64,000 nt of DNA, from the NCBI RefSeq assembly GCF_017115105.1, contig NZ_JABXKH010000043.1:1-64000 (forward strand), read 5' to 3'. Below, piece by piece: positions 33,496 to 41,729 of this stretch. Within the stretch, counting starts at the first letter, position 1, and every line of letters begins with the position of its first letter. Source of the DNA: Nostoc sp. NMS2 (GTDB lineage Bacteria > Cyanobacteriota > Cyanobacteriia > Cyanobacteriales > Nostocaceae). The position numbers and the translations under genes were made by a program. The notes beneath the pieces were generated by a model that saw only the letters and a program-made list of their open reading frames with translations, made no database searches and was not told the origin of the DNA.

Positions 33496-33508
33496 TTCGT
33501 AGTAATTC

Positions 33509-33626
33509 GTAGGTTGGGTTGAAGAACGAAACCCAACATTACCCATCTACCTAACGCTGATGTTGGGTTTCACTTCGTTTAACCCAACCTACAATTTAGG
33601 TGATACCTACTCTTTAGCGATATCAG
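33509..33626. repeat. REP nested palindrome, copy 2 (runs into RAYT 3' end)
   Basis: This is nearly identical to 33377-33495, separated from it by a short GTAATTC-type spacer. Its right end is the real 3' end of the RAYT gene (stop at 33607). The upstream copy therefore arose by tandem duplication that included the gene's last codons. A shorter diverged piece (AACCCAACCTACGATTAA) lies at about 34300 on the other side of the RAYT. Confidence 0.92.
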
Positions 33627-34149
33627 AGTCAAATACAATTGCTTGCCCAGCCCCCCACGTAATATCATACATACCCTGACGAACAGAACGGTGAAAACTG
33701 GAATATTCCCAATCTTTTGGAGCTTTCACTAAACCATGTTTGACAGGATTGTAGTGAATATATTCAAGGTGATTTTTAAAATCTACCTCGTCTCTAATCA
33801 AGTGTTCCCAAAAACGACGCTGCCAAATACCTCGCTCTTTTTTATTTTGCCTAGAGGTAGATAAGTTTTCCTGTGATAAAGTAATGCACTGGCGACTAAA
33901 ATAACTTTTGATCAAACGCCAACGAGTAGAAAAATTGCGATCGCCCTGTAGTAATGTCCAAATACAGTGCAGATGATCTGGTAATAAAACAAAGGCATCA
34001 ATTATGAATGGGTGTTGTTGCATTACATACCAAAAAATATTTCTTAATAAAGATACGTTAGTAGGTAAGCATAATAGTCTTTGTCTTTTATATGTTACGA
34101 GTGTAAAAAAGTAAGTGCCACCTTCGATTGTGGCTCGGCGATATTGCAT
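33607..34149 (-). CDS. REP-associated tyrosine transposase (RAYT, TnpA-REP)
   Basis: This 180-residue HUH/Y1 transposase-like protein starts MQYRRATIEGGTYFFTLVTY. It has the metal-binding HxH in LLPDHLHCIWTL near 57-68 and the catalytic Tyr region LEYIHYNPVKHGLV near 131-144. RAYTs bind and process palindromic REP sequences. Here REP palindromes flank both ends (33377-33626 and about 34283-34316), as expected for a RAYT locus. The gene appears intact. Its final residues SDIAKE are encoded by repeat DNA that is duplicated next door. Confidence 0.93.
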   Translation of the reverse strand: MQYRRATIEGGTYFFTLVTYKRQRLLCLPTNVSLLRNIFWYVMQQHPFIIDAFVLLPDHLHCIWTLLQGDRNFSTRWRLIKSYFSRQCITLSQENLSTSRQNKKERGIWQRRFWEHLIRDEVDFKNHLEYIHYNPVKHGLVKAPKDWEYSSFHRSVRQGMYDITWGAGQAIVFDSDIAKE

Positions 34150-34491
34150 TGTGTTAATTTTATGATGGTTGAATTTCGCTTTTTATACCAAAGTATTGGT
34201 ATAAAGGATACCGTCAATTTATTTCTGTTGAGATGTAAGTTCAGAAATGAGTGAAGCGCAATCTAATAAACTAAAGTAGATGTTGAGTTTCGTTCCTTAA
34301 CCCAACCTACGATTAAGTCTAATTTGAGGTTTGACAATACCTTTAGCCCATTTGTGATCGCACTCAGCATTCGATTTTGGGATGTCAAAAGTCTCTAGAG
34401 ACGCTTCAGAAGTTAAGCGGTAGAATATAGGGTGGTGGTGGTGCGTTGTCATAAAGGTCAACGCACCCAATGAAACGGCGAGTCCAAACAA
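34150..34491. other. 342-bp gap: RAYT promoter, REP piece and hairpin
   Basis: This contains a partial REP palindrome near 34283-34316 and a hairpin GGTGCGTTG (34440-34448) facing CAACGCACC (34459-34467). In between, a minus-strand stretch reads roughly AECDHKWAKGIVKPQIRLN, possibly the remnant of a decayed gene. No intact gene is supported. Confidence 0.55.
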
Positions 34492-34860
34492 TCACTTCAC
34501 AGATGTCACTGTTTGGTTTACCACTGGACGTGCTTTTTTACGGTCTGACCTGCGTGTTCCACCAGCCATTTCATATTCATCACTATTTTTGCCATAGCGA
34601 GATGCAACATTCAACAGCATTTGCTCAGAATAAGTATTCAACTCACGTTCTGCTTCTATTAATGCATTGTGTGTCTTATCTACTATTGTTTGTGCTTGAT
34701 TATAAGCGGCTAACTTTTCTCGTAATTCAATTACTTTAGTGTTGTAAGTAGCAATTGAAAACCCATTACTAAAGTCTAACTGAGGGTTAATTGTCTGCAT
34801 TCCTTCAATCCGTCGTTCAGCTTTGGTTAGTGACATGGAGTTTCGTTTCCGTTGCGTCAT
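34492..34860 (-). CDS. Small basic/helical protein of unknown function
   Basis: This 122-residue protein opens MTQRKRNSMSLTKAERRIEG. A predicted long helix follows (YNTKVIELREKLAAYNQAQT) and then TIVDKTHNALIEAERELNTY. ASRYGKNSDEYEMAGGTRRS is followed by a basic tail KKARPVVNQTVTSVK. The SxEYExAGGxRxS-KxK element recurs in small cyanobacterial proteins of unknown role, as I recall. The start could also be the second ATG (MSLTKAE). No membrane or export signal is visible. Confidence 0.7.
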   Translation of the reverse strand: MTQRKRNSMSLTKAERRIEGMQTINPQLDFSNGFSIATYNTKVIELREKLAAYNQAQTIVDKTHNALIEAERELNTYSEQMLLNVASRYGKNSDEYEMAGGTRRSDRKKARPVVNQTVTSVK

Positions 34861-35057
34861 ATAGTTTTCCTGTTTGGATTAATTTATAAATAACCCTGAC
34901 TTATACACTGAGTTATTTATATATCATCAGAATACGCAATAGGCAGATGCAGCAGCCACAGTGAAGTTACAGAATTATAAAAGCATTGGATGGCATTAGC
35001 CAACTAGATAGATGCGGGTATATTTGCTGAAATTTGTTGAGAAAAGCAGTTTTTGAA

Positions 35058-35225
35058 GTCACAAAAGCTAGTTTTAAAGTCACAAAAGCAGGTTTTGAAG
35101 TCACAAAAGCTAGTTTTAAAGTCACAAAAGCTAGTTTTAAAGTCGCAAAAGCTAGTTTTAAAGTCACAAAAGCTAGTTTTAAAGTCGCAAAAGCTGGTTT
35201 TAAAGTCGCAAAAGCTGGTTTTGAA
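35058..35225. repeat. 21-bp tandem array 3, eight units
   Basis: Eight exact 21-bp units built on GTCACAAAAGCTAGTTTTAA start at 35058 and repeat every 21 bp to 35225. A degenerate unit precedes them. Variation is limited to CACA/CGCA, CTAG/CTGG/CAGG and TTTAA/TTGAA. The unit is related, in inverse orientation, to the A units of array 2 (about 16 of 21 bases). Open frames with repeating SFKVTKA heptapeptides exist only because 21 is divisible by 3. Confidence 0.95.
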
Positions 35226-35238
35226 GTCGGGGAGCTTT

Positions 35239-35323
35239 ATCTCATGTAGAGACGCGATTTATCGCGTCTAAAAAATTGACACGTTAGAGAGACGCGATAA
35301 ATCGCCGTCTCTACAAAGTATGT
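35239..35323. repeat. AGACGCGAT palindromes
   Basis: Two small palindromes, GACGCGATTTATCGCGTC near 35251-35268 and AGAGACGCGATAAATCG with CCGTCTCTAC near 35292-35320, are inverted copies of each other. The same family occurs at 17517, 54299-54368 and 62457-62482. Confidence 0.85.
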
Positions 35324-35479
35324 ATTTGTCAATTATTCTTTGACAGGCTACTAACCAATAGTAACAACAGCTACCATCGCATCGGCTAGAGAGGGATGAG
35401 ACGAAGCACACTAAAAATTTATTTTTCTAACTGAAAATTTTATTTTATTTATGTGTTAAGTAGCTTTCAGGATACTATC

Positions 35480-35532
35480 TGTATAATCTATCATTCAGTT
35501 TAAATTATCGAATGTATAATCTATCATTCAGT
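35480..35532. promoter_or_regulatory. Two 20-bp direct repeats 33 bp apart upstream of the AAA operon
   Basis: TGTATAATCTATCATTCAGT occurs exactly at 35480-35499 and again at 35513-35532. The 33-bp spacing is about three helical turns, so a regulator could bind both on the same face. Each copy contains a TATAAT-like hexamer. It lies about 220 bp before the AAA-ATPase start within an otherwise gene-free 889-bp gap. Confidence 0.6.
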
Positions 35533-35749
35533 CTTATTGATTATTGACCTCTGTTACTCATTGATAGGTTGAAATTTGGGAATTAGGGCATCTCTTTTTA
35601 AGACATAACATACCACTCACCTAGTAGTTATTTATTAATGGAATTTGACAAGTTATGTAGGCATACTCTATCCTAGACATTACCTAAACTTGTGCTTCAA
35701 AAATCATGAGCCATTATATGAATAGTTAGCACGTTTACGGCACTATCCG

Positions 35750-37042
35750 ATGTCTCAAGACTTATTAAACTCCTTTCAAGAAGCATACAGCAATCTCGAA
35801 CTATTTCCGTTGATGGAACGGAACGAAATGGAAAGATTTAGAGTCGAATATGGTGATGATTTGATTGCAGACCTGAACCAATTAGTGGAAGATAGTCCTA
35901 ATGGAGATGGCAAAATTGTCTTTACAGGACATCGGGGATGTGGTAAGTCTACTTTGTTAGCTGAATTTAGCCGACAAATTCAAGATAAATATTTTGTAGT
36001 TCTGTTTTCTATTGCTGACAAAATTGAAATGTCGGCTGTTAATCATATTAATATACTGTTTGCGATCGCAGTTAATTTAATGACAGAGGCAGAAGCACGC
36101 AGAGTTGATATTCCGCAATCTACTAAGGAAGCTCTTTATAAGTGGTTCGCTACCCGCACTCGCACTGAAGAATTAAATTTGCAAGCAGAAGCTAGTATAG
36201 GTTTTGACCTCTTAAAGTTGATTAGCTCTAAATTAAAAGCTGATGCTAGCGTTCGGGATGAAATTAAGCAAGAATTTGAACGCAAGTTGTCAGATTTAGT
36301 TGCCAGAATTAATGAAATAGCTGCTCTAATTCAAGCTGCAACTAAACAAAACGTTTTAGTAATTATTGATGATTTAGATAAACTTGACTTAGGCAGAGTT
36401 AACGAAATTTATCGAGATAACATTAAGGCTCTTTGTCAACCTAACTTCCAAATTATTTACACTATCCCCATCGCAGTCCTTCGGGAAACATTTATCAGCA
36501 CCATAATTGCCACTGAAACCAACGATCAGGTTGTGGCAATGCCTGTCTTAAAAATCTTTGATAAAGGTAAAAATCGCTTTTTTAATGCCCAACCTCGCCT
36601 GGAAGCAACAAAGATTCTTGGTGAAGTTTTACAAAAGCGGATTCCCAATGAATTAATCGCGGCAGAAACTGCTGAAAAAATCGTGATTTACAGTGGTGGC
36701 GTATTGCGAGAGTTAATTCGGATCTCTAAGGAATGTTGCCGTATATGTTTGCGAACGATCCGGCGAAATCCCTCAGCCGAAGTTATCATTGATGATAAAA
36801 TTCTTCTTCAAGCAATTAATAAAATCCGCAATGATTTTTCTATCCGTTTAGGAAAGGTTGATATAGATATTTTACAGAGTGTTTATGAACAATTTATGCC
36901 CAATGATCCCAAACAAGCGGAGTTTTTAGATTTGCTACATGGGCTATATGTTCTAGAGTATCGCACTGATGAAACTTGGTATGATGTTCATCCAATTATT
37001 ATCGAAAGCTTGAAAAGACAGGGAGCTATTAATGTTAAATGA
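35750..37042 (+). CDS. P-loop AAA-type ATPase
   Basis: This 430-residue ATPase has Walker A GHRGCGKSTLL at 60-70, Walker B NVLVIIDDLDKLD near 201-213 and a sensor-like IIYTIPIAVLRETFIST stretch near 240. It ends in a winged-helix-like part (FLDLLHGLYVLEYRTDETWY). The IDDLDKLD motif and layout are close to the STAND/KAP-like AAA proteins of predicted signalling and conflict systems. The next gene starts 11 bp before this one stops, so the two proteins are coupled and probably form a complex. Confidence 0.88.
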   Translation: MSQDLLNSFQEAYSNLELFPLMERNEMERFRVEYGDDLIADLNQLVEDSPNGDGKIVFTGHRGCGKSTLLAEFSRQIQDKYFVVLFSIADKIEMSAVNHINILFAIAVNLMTEAEARRVDIPQSTKEALYKWFATRTRTEELNLQAEASIGFDLLKLISSKLKADASVRDEIKQEFERKLSDLVARINEIAALIQAATKQNVLVIIDDLDKLDLGRVNEIYRDNIKALCQPNFQIIYTIPIAVLRETFISTIIATETNDQVVAMPVLKIFDKGKNRFFNAQPRLEATKILGEVLQKRIPNELIAAETAEKIVIYSGGVLRELIRISKECCRICLRTIRRNPSAEVIIDDKILLQAINKIRNDFSIRLGKVDIDILQSVYEQFMPNDPKQAEFLDLLHGLYVLEYRTDETWYDVHPIIIESLKRQGAINVK

Positions 37043-38816
37043 AGAATTATTAGATGATGAAGGAGAAAATCAAGATGCGTATGATGATTTAATTGTTTCC
37101 ATTGAAGCTCAAAAACGAGGATTAAATTTACTAATTGCAGTTTGCGATGATGCTAGCTTTCGTGATGAGATTATTGCTCAATATGAAGCCGAACTACAAT
37201 CAGCTTTCTGTCCATATCGAGTAACTTTAGCACGTCAGGAACCGAGCCTGAAAGCTGCTCTTAACCAACTGGTACAACAAGAAGAATATCTTCGTCAGCA
37301 AAACCTGGCGGTGATTACTGTTACGGGTGCTGAACAACTTTATTTTATTAGATTGGGAAAAGAGCAATCAGAACAGGAGAAATTTTTTGGTTACTTACAG
37401 TGGACAAGGGAAGGATTGCGCGAATTTCCTTTTGCGATCGTGCTTTGGGTAACTAACCAAATTTTAGTTAACCTGATTAAAAAAGCGCCTGATTTTTGGA
37501 GTTGGCGTAATGGTGTATTTCGGTTTGAATCTCAAAAGACAAATTCTATTCCTGGTAAAGAATTAGAACCTATACGCTTTGTTTTTCGAGATACAGAATT
37601 AGCCAGCACAGATACTAATGAAAATAACCCCTTTTTCTTGCCTATTCAAGATTTACAAAAACTAATCGAGAAAATAGAACAGGAACGGGGAACTAAAGAC
37701 CCCACATTGGCTACTTTATACTCAAGATTGGGCGATATTTACCGCAGCAGATTAGATCGAGGTGAATCTCAAAATTATCAAGAAGAACAGGAATTAGCAA
37801 TTAAATATTGGCGACAGGCGAGTGAGCTACAAAATGAATTAGGTTTGCAGATAGATTTAGCTAATAGTCTCAACAATTTAGCCGGAATATATCGTGCAAT
37901 AGGACACTACAATGAAGCTGAACCCTTATATAAACAAGCTTTAGAACTGAGGAAACGCCTGCTAGGAGACAATCATCCTTCTTTTGCTACTAGCCTGAAT
38001 AATTTGGCTGGACTTTACAAATCTACCGGACAATATAGTAAAGCGGAACTTCTATATCAACAAGCTTTGGAACTGAGGAAACGTCTGTGGGGAGAAAACC
38101 ATGCGGATGTTGCCGTCAGTCTGAACAATTTGGCATTATTATATGATGAACAAGGACGTTATGACGAAGCAGAACCTCTGTATCTGCAATCATTAGAACT
38201 TGAAAAACGTTTGGTTGGCGAAAATCATCTTTCTTTCGCTTTTATACTGAATAATTTAGCGCTACTTTATTATCATCAAGGACGTTACAGTGAAGCTGAA
38301 CCGTTATCGCAACAAGCAATAGAATTAGATAAGCGATTTTTGGGAGAAGAGAATCCCGACGTTGCAACAGATTTGCACAATTTAGGATTGATATACCGCG
38401 CTCAAGGACGCTACGATCAAGCGGAATCTTTGTTTTTAGAATCCTTGGAACTAAAGCAGCGTCTATTGCAAAAGGCGCATCCACTTTTAGCAGATACTAT
38501 CTATGCTCTTGGTTATATGTACAGGGAGCAAGGACGCTACAATGAAGCAGAATCTTTATGTATAAAAGCCTTAGAACTTGATAAGCACCTATTGGGAGAA
38601 AATCATCCCAATGTTGCTGAAAGTCTGAATAATTTGGCAGAAATTTATCGTGAAACTGGACGTTACGATGAAGCAGAACCGCTTTATTTGCAAGCTTTAG
38701 ATATTTGTGAGCAAGTCTGGGGTGTAAATCATCACCGTAGTGTCTCTATTCGTCAAAATCTAGAAAAACTTGCCGCAGCAATGCAGAATAATGGAGAGTG
38801 CGATCGCACTGCATAG
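37032..38816 (+). CDS. TPR protein with N-terminal inactive-NTPase-like domain
   Basis: This 594-residue protein has an N-terminal alpha/beta domain (about 20-180) containing GLNLLIAVCDDASFRDEIIA, NLAVITVTGAEQLYF and FPFAIVLWVTNQILVNLIKK. It resembles an ATPase core without Walker motifs, like the inactive STAND (iSTAND) modules proposed in conflict systems. From about 230 come one degenerate and seven regular 42-residue kinesin-light-chain TPR repeats (SLNNLAGIYRAIGHYNEAEP type) to about 580. TPRs bind peptides or partner proteins. It overlaps the AAA gene and is probably its sensor or adaptor. The domain name is inference from memory. Confidence 0.85.
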   Translation: MLNEELLDDEGENQDAYDDLIVSIEAQKRGLNLLIAVCDDASFRDEIIAQYEAELQSAFCPYRVTLARQEPSLKAALNQLVQQEEYLRQQNLAVITVTGAEQLYFIRLGKEQSEQEKFFGYLQWTREGLREFPFAIVLWVTNQILVNLIKKAPDFWSWRNGVFRFESQKTNSIPGKELEPIRFVFRDTELASTDTNENNPFFLPIQDLQKLIEKIEQERGTKDPTLATLYSRLGDIYRSRLDRGESQNYQEEQELAIKYWRQASELQNELGLQIDLANSLNNLAGIYRAIGHYNEAEPLYKQALELRKRLLGDNHPSFATSLNNLAGLYKSTGQYSKAELLYQQALELRKRLWGENHADVAVSLNNLALLYDEQGRYDEAEPLYLQSLELEKRLVGENHLSFAFILNNLALLYYHQGRYSEAEPLSQQAIELDKRFLGEENPDVATDLHNLGLIYRAQGRYDQAESLFLESLELKQRLLQKAHPLLADTIYALGYMYREQGRYNEAESLCIKALELDKHLLGENHPNVAESLNNLAEIYRETGRYDEAEPLYLQALDICEQVWGVNHHRSVSIRQNLEKLAAAMQNNGECDRTA

Positions 38817-38867
38817 AGTAAGAATATAATTTTTGCTGTCTTAAAAGTCAAGCGATCGCCTTTAATT

Positions 38868-38985
38868 TCACTTTTCTACTTTTTCTAAAATCCCCTGTGC
38901 ATCAGAATAAGTAGCTTTGTAGGCAAGTTTGCCGTCTGAGAGCAGATGAAAACGCTCTCCTGCTCCAGGTGTGCAAATTTTTAAA
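38868..38985 (-). pseudogene. C-terminal fragment of an unidentified gene
   Basis: On the minus strand a frame ending at 38868 reads ICTPGAGERFHLLSDGKLAY followed by KATYSDAQGILEKVEK and a stop. It looks like a genuine protein C-terminus but has no start and no upstream part. It abuts the duplicated AraC fragment at 38994. I do not recognise the family. Confidence 0.5.
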
Positions 38986-38993
38986 TTGCTTCT

Positions 38994-39174
38994 ATTGGCA
39001 TTACTTTAAGGAATTTCTGAAATTAAATCGCACATTTTCTGGCGATTTTGAGCAAAATCTTGCTATTTCTTACAAAATTTTTTGGGATTCATCCCTGTAT
39101 GTTTGCGAAAACATTTGGCAAAATGACTTTGATTTGCAAAGCCACACTCCAGCGCGATCGCTGTAATATTATCT
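38994..39174. repeat. Duplicate of the 3' end of the AraC gene (about 180 bp)
   Basis: This stretch matches 41549-41729 with only about ten differences. It runs from ATTGGCATTACTTTAAGGAA through TTTTTTGGGATTCATCCC and GTTTGCGAAAACATTTGG. In the other copy this DNA is the 3' end and downstream flank of the AraC regulator. The two copies are direct repeats about 2.55 kb apart and bracket the nucleotidyltransferase pair and the repeat protein. Confidence 0.9.
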
Positions 39175-39177
39175 TTG

Positions 39178-39486
39178 TTAACTCAGAGAGCGATCGTAGT
39201 TTAATTTTTTATGACTAAGTTCAAGTGCATTACAAAAGCTATTGAGGCTACTCAGCAAAGCATTATAATAAGGGTAGGCATCTTCCCGTTCTAAAAGAAG
39301 ACGAGCATACAAGGTTAGTTCTGGCTCTGGGGCTAGATGCCCTTTTGGTATATCTAAGCCTGCTTCGGTTAAGCGGGTTGCTGCGATCGCAACTAACAAC
39401 GATCCAACTGTATCTGTCTTACCATTGCGAAGATCGTCTATTCCAGGTAAGATTATTTCTGATCCTGGCAACTGATTGAGATTCAT
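39178..39486 (-). CDS. Partner protein of nucleotidyltransferase (possible toxin/antitoxin pair)
   Basis: This 102-residue protein begins MNLNQLPGSEIILPGIDDLR and contains a helical KTDTVGSLLVAIAATRLTEA segment and a short LYARLLLEREDAYPYYNALL region. Family unknown to me. Its start codon overlaps the stop of the upstream nucleotidyltransferase-like gene (ATGA, 39483-39486), so the two form an operon. Similar two-gene units encode AbiE-like or HEPN/MNT-like systems, but no HEPN RX4-6H motif is visible here. Confidence 0.65.
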   Translation of the reverse strand: MNLNQLPGSEIILPGIDDLRNGKTDTVGSLLVAIAATRLTEAGLDIPKGHLAPEPELTLYARLLLEREDAYPYYNALLSSLNSFCNALELSHKKLNYDRSLS

Positions 39487-40034
39487 GACTGACCCTCAAA
39501 AGGTTTACTTTCAACACCCTCGATGAAGTTCCCGATCCTACTTCTAAGCACATCGGAATCGAGGGAAGGGAATCGGATTAATTCGGATGCAATGGCTTCA
39601 AAGCAATCACGTAACTCTATACAAGAAAATAATCTCTTTTCATACATGGCTTGAACATCATTAATGTCACGGTCGAATCCTCTGGATATTTTAGAAAGAG
39701 CTTGGGCTGTGAAGTCATAATGATAAAACGAGATTTTACCTTGTTTGCCAATGAATACGCTTCTATCACGCCACCCTGGAAGAGCAGGTAAGAAATCCTG
39801 TGGGGAAGCCAATTCAATATTGATATCCAATTCCTGTTTGAGTTTGGCAATTGCTTGAAAAATACCTGGGGGTTCGGGGTCTAGACGAATATCAACATCA
39901 ACCGTGGAACTACGCCATCCAATCAGTAGGGCACTAGCACCACCTGTAAAGTAAATGCACCCTGAACCCTGAGCTTCTCTACCCAAGGCTTGCATAAGTC
40001 GTTCTATTTTCTGAGGGTCAACGTTTGGGCGCAT
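39483..40034 (-). CDS. DUF6036/AbiEii-like nucleotidyltransferase
   Basis: This 183-residue protein has a minimal nucleotidyltransferase core: CIYFTGGASALLIGWRSSTV then DVDIRLDPEP near 26-54 (GG...DxD metal-binding pattern). A further acidic strand is NIELASPQDFLPALPGW, and KISFYHYDFTAQALSKISRG follows near 104. Such proteins resemble DUF6036 and AbiEii-type enzymes, some of which are toxins that modify tRNA. It is the upstream member of a coupled pair with 39178-39486. Substrate unknown. Confidence 0.75.
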   Translation of the reverse strand: MRPNVDPQKIERLMQALGREAQGSGCIYFTGGASALLIGWRSSTVDVDIRLDPEPPGIFQAIAKLKQELDINIELASPQDFLPALPGWRDRSVFIGKQGKISFYHYDFTAQALSKISRGFDRDINDVQAMYEKRLFSCIELRDCFEAIASELIRFPSLDSDVLRSRIGNFIEGVESKPFEGQS

Positions 40035-40186
40035 ATTTTTGCCCTGATTACCTCGTTTCTGAGGTTGCCCCTAAATTATATAGGACTCATAGAGGAATTT
40101 GAGCTTGGTTTAGGTATCCCCCTGGACGAAACATTTGAGCAGGTGCGGATAGAATATAACAATTGCTTCTAACTACTTTGACTCCC

Positions 40187-41515
40187 TTAGACGACGATGG
40201 TTTGACCACTGGACAAACTGGTGAAGTTATAAGTTGTGCAGCCAGCTATGAGTTTCTCAAACCCAGAAGTGGTCATGATGATATTACTACTATCCGTGAA
40301 AGTCACCGTTGTTCCCGATAGTCCAACTGTATAACTTCCTGACGTTAATTCCAGGGTGTCTTTACCGTCTCCTCCATCAAAATTACCACTACCAAAGCCC
40401 TTGAGATAGTCATTGCCAGCCCTTAGAAACACACTGCCATTACCAGCAAAACCGCCATTAGCGATCGCTTCGTCATTACCAGATCCCATATCAATGGTGC
40501 CAGAATTTTTGATGCCGATGGAACCCATCCCTGTGAGCCTGTCATTGCCACCTCCCATCGCGATGGTGCTGCCAGATTCGTTGAAGATGCCAATGCTACC
40601 ACTTCCTTCTGCTGTCCCAGTGATAGAGTTTTTATTGCCATCTCCCATAGTGATGGTGCAGCCAGATTCGTTGAAGATGCCAATGCTACGAATTCCTTCT
40701 GCTGTTCCAGTGATAGAGTTTTTATTGCCATCTCCTATGGTGATACTCGCGGGGCTGACAGGAGCACCCAAAAGCGCGAAATTTTGGTTGTAAATGCCAT
40801 AAGCTCCATCACTGATACCTTTTCCACTAATAGAGTTATTATTGCCATTGCCTATAGTGATGCTGCCACGGTTGTAGATGCCGTTATAATAACCACCTAT
40901 CCCAGTGATAGAGTTATTATTGCCATTTTCCACGGCGATGGTTCCACCTTGCCTGTTGAAGATACCTCCAGCTAGAAAACCAATATCGCCATTCCCAGGG
41001 TCAGGGATAGCAACAGTTGCTTTCCCTATCCCAGTAATAGAGTTATGATTGCCATCTCCCATAGTGATAGTGCCACTACGGTTGTAGATTCCAAATATGC
41101 CGAAGGGGACTGGTAATCCGATTGCATCACCTGTTGCTGTTCCGGTAATAGAATTCTTATTACCAGACATGGTGATGCTGCTGCCTTGTTCGTTGTATAT
41201 TCCATATACAAATTCGGATGTTAATTTGTCCCCATCATCAGTTGCTGTCCCAATGATAGAGTCTGTGCCATCTCCCATAATTAGTTCGCCAAAGTTTTCG
41301 ATGCCAAAATATAAAGGAGCGATCGCAGTTAACCCTGCTTTGCTAGTATCAACCCCTCCAGCCCCAGTAATAGAGTCTTTACCAGAAAGAGTATTAGCTT
41401 TGGTTCCTTTGTTTACAACAATGCCACCGATTTTATCTGTGACCTTGTTAGATCCATCAGTCCAGAAGCCACTGCTAGTCCCAGTCCAACCCATATCGGT
41501 AAGAGTAGTCGTCAT
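40187..41515 (-). CDS. Gly/Asn/Thr-rich repeat protein, beta-solenoid-like
   Basis: This 442-residue protein has no signal peptide and opens MTTTLTDMGWTGTSSGFWTD. It is built of irregular repeats of about 30 residues, such as ITMGDGNKNSITGTAEGSGS followed by IGIFNESG and GIYNRGSITIGNGNNNSISG. GGGNDRLTGMG and GSGNDEAIANGG resemble RTX-type Ca-binding nonapeptides, and DGGDGKDTLELTSGSYTVGL closes the repeat part. It is probably a surface or type-I-secreted protein. The DNA repeats can recombine and change its length. It lies between the duplicated AraC ends. Confidence 0.8.
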   Translation of the reverse strand: MTTTLTDMGWTGTSSGFWTDGSNKVTDKIGGIVVNKGTKANTLSGKDSITGAGGVDTSKAGLTAIAPLYFGIENFGELIMGDGTDSIIGTATDDGDKLTSEFVYGIYNEQGSSITMSGNKNSITGTATGDAIGLPVPFGIFGIYNRSGTITMGDGNHNSITGIGKATVAIPDPGNGDIGFLAGGIFNRQGGTIAVENGNNNSITGIGGYYNGIYNRGSITIGNGNNNSISGKGISDGAYGIYNQNFALLGAPVSPASITIGDGNKNSITGTAEGIRSIGIFNESGCTITMGDGNKNSITGTAEGSGSIGIFNESGSTIAMGGGNDRLTGMGSIGIKNSGTIDMGSGNDEAIANGGFAGNGSVFLRAGNDYLKGFGSGNFDGGDGKDTLELTSGSYTVGLSGTTVTFTDSSNIIMTTSGFEKLIAGCTTYNFTSLSSGQTIVV

Positions 41516-41548
41516 GAGAAAAACCTCTTTTAAGTAAAATAAACTATT

Positions 41549-41729
41549 GGCATTACTTTAAGGAATTTCTGAAAATAAATCGCACATTTTCTGGCGATTT
41601 TGAGCAAAATCTTGCTATTACTGGCAAAATTTTTTGGGATTCATCCCCGTATGTTTGCGAAAACATTTGGCAAAATGACTCTGATTTGCAAAGCCACATT
41701 CCAATGCGATCACTGTAATGGTTAGTTCG
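41549..41729. repeat. Source copy of the duplicated AraC 3' end
   Basis: This is the original location of the sequence also present at 38994-39174. Here it spans the last 37 codons of the AraC gene and about 69 bp beyond it. See the copy for the comparison. Confidence 0.9.

Noticed and set aside
35034-35271. Open frames with SFKVTKA or SQKLVLK heptapeptide repeats over array 3
   Set aside because: Same reason: three frames are open at once over the tandem array, and none has a start signal or family resemblance.
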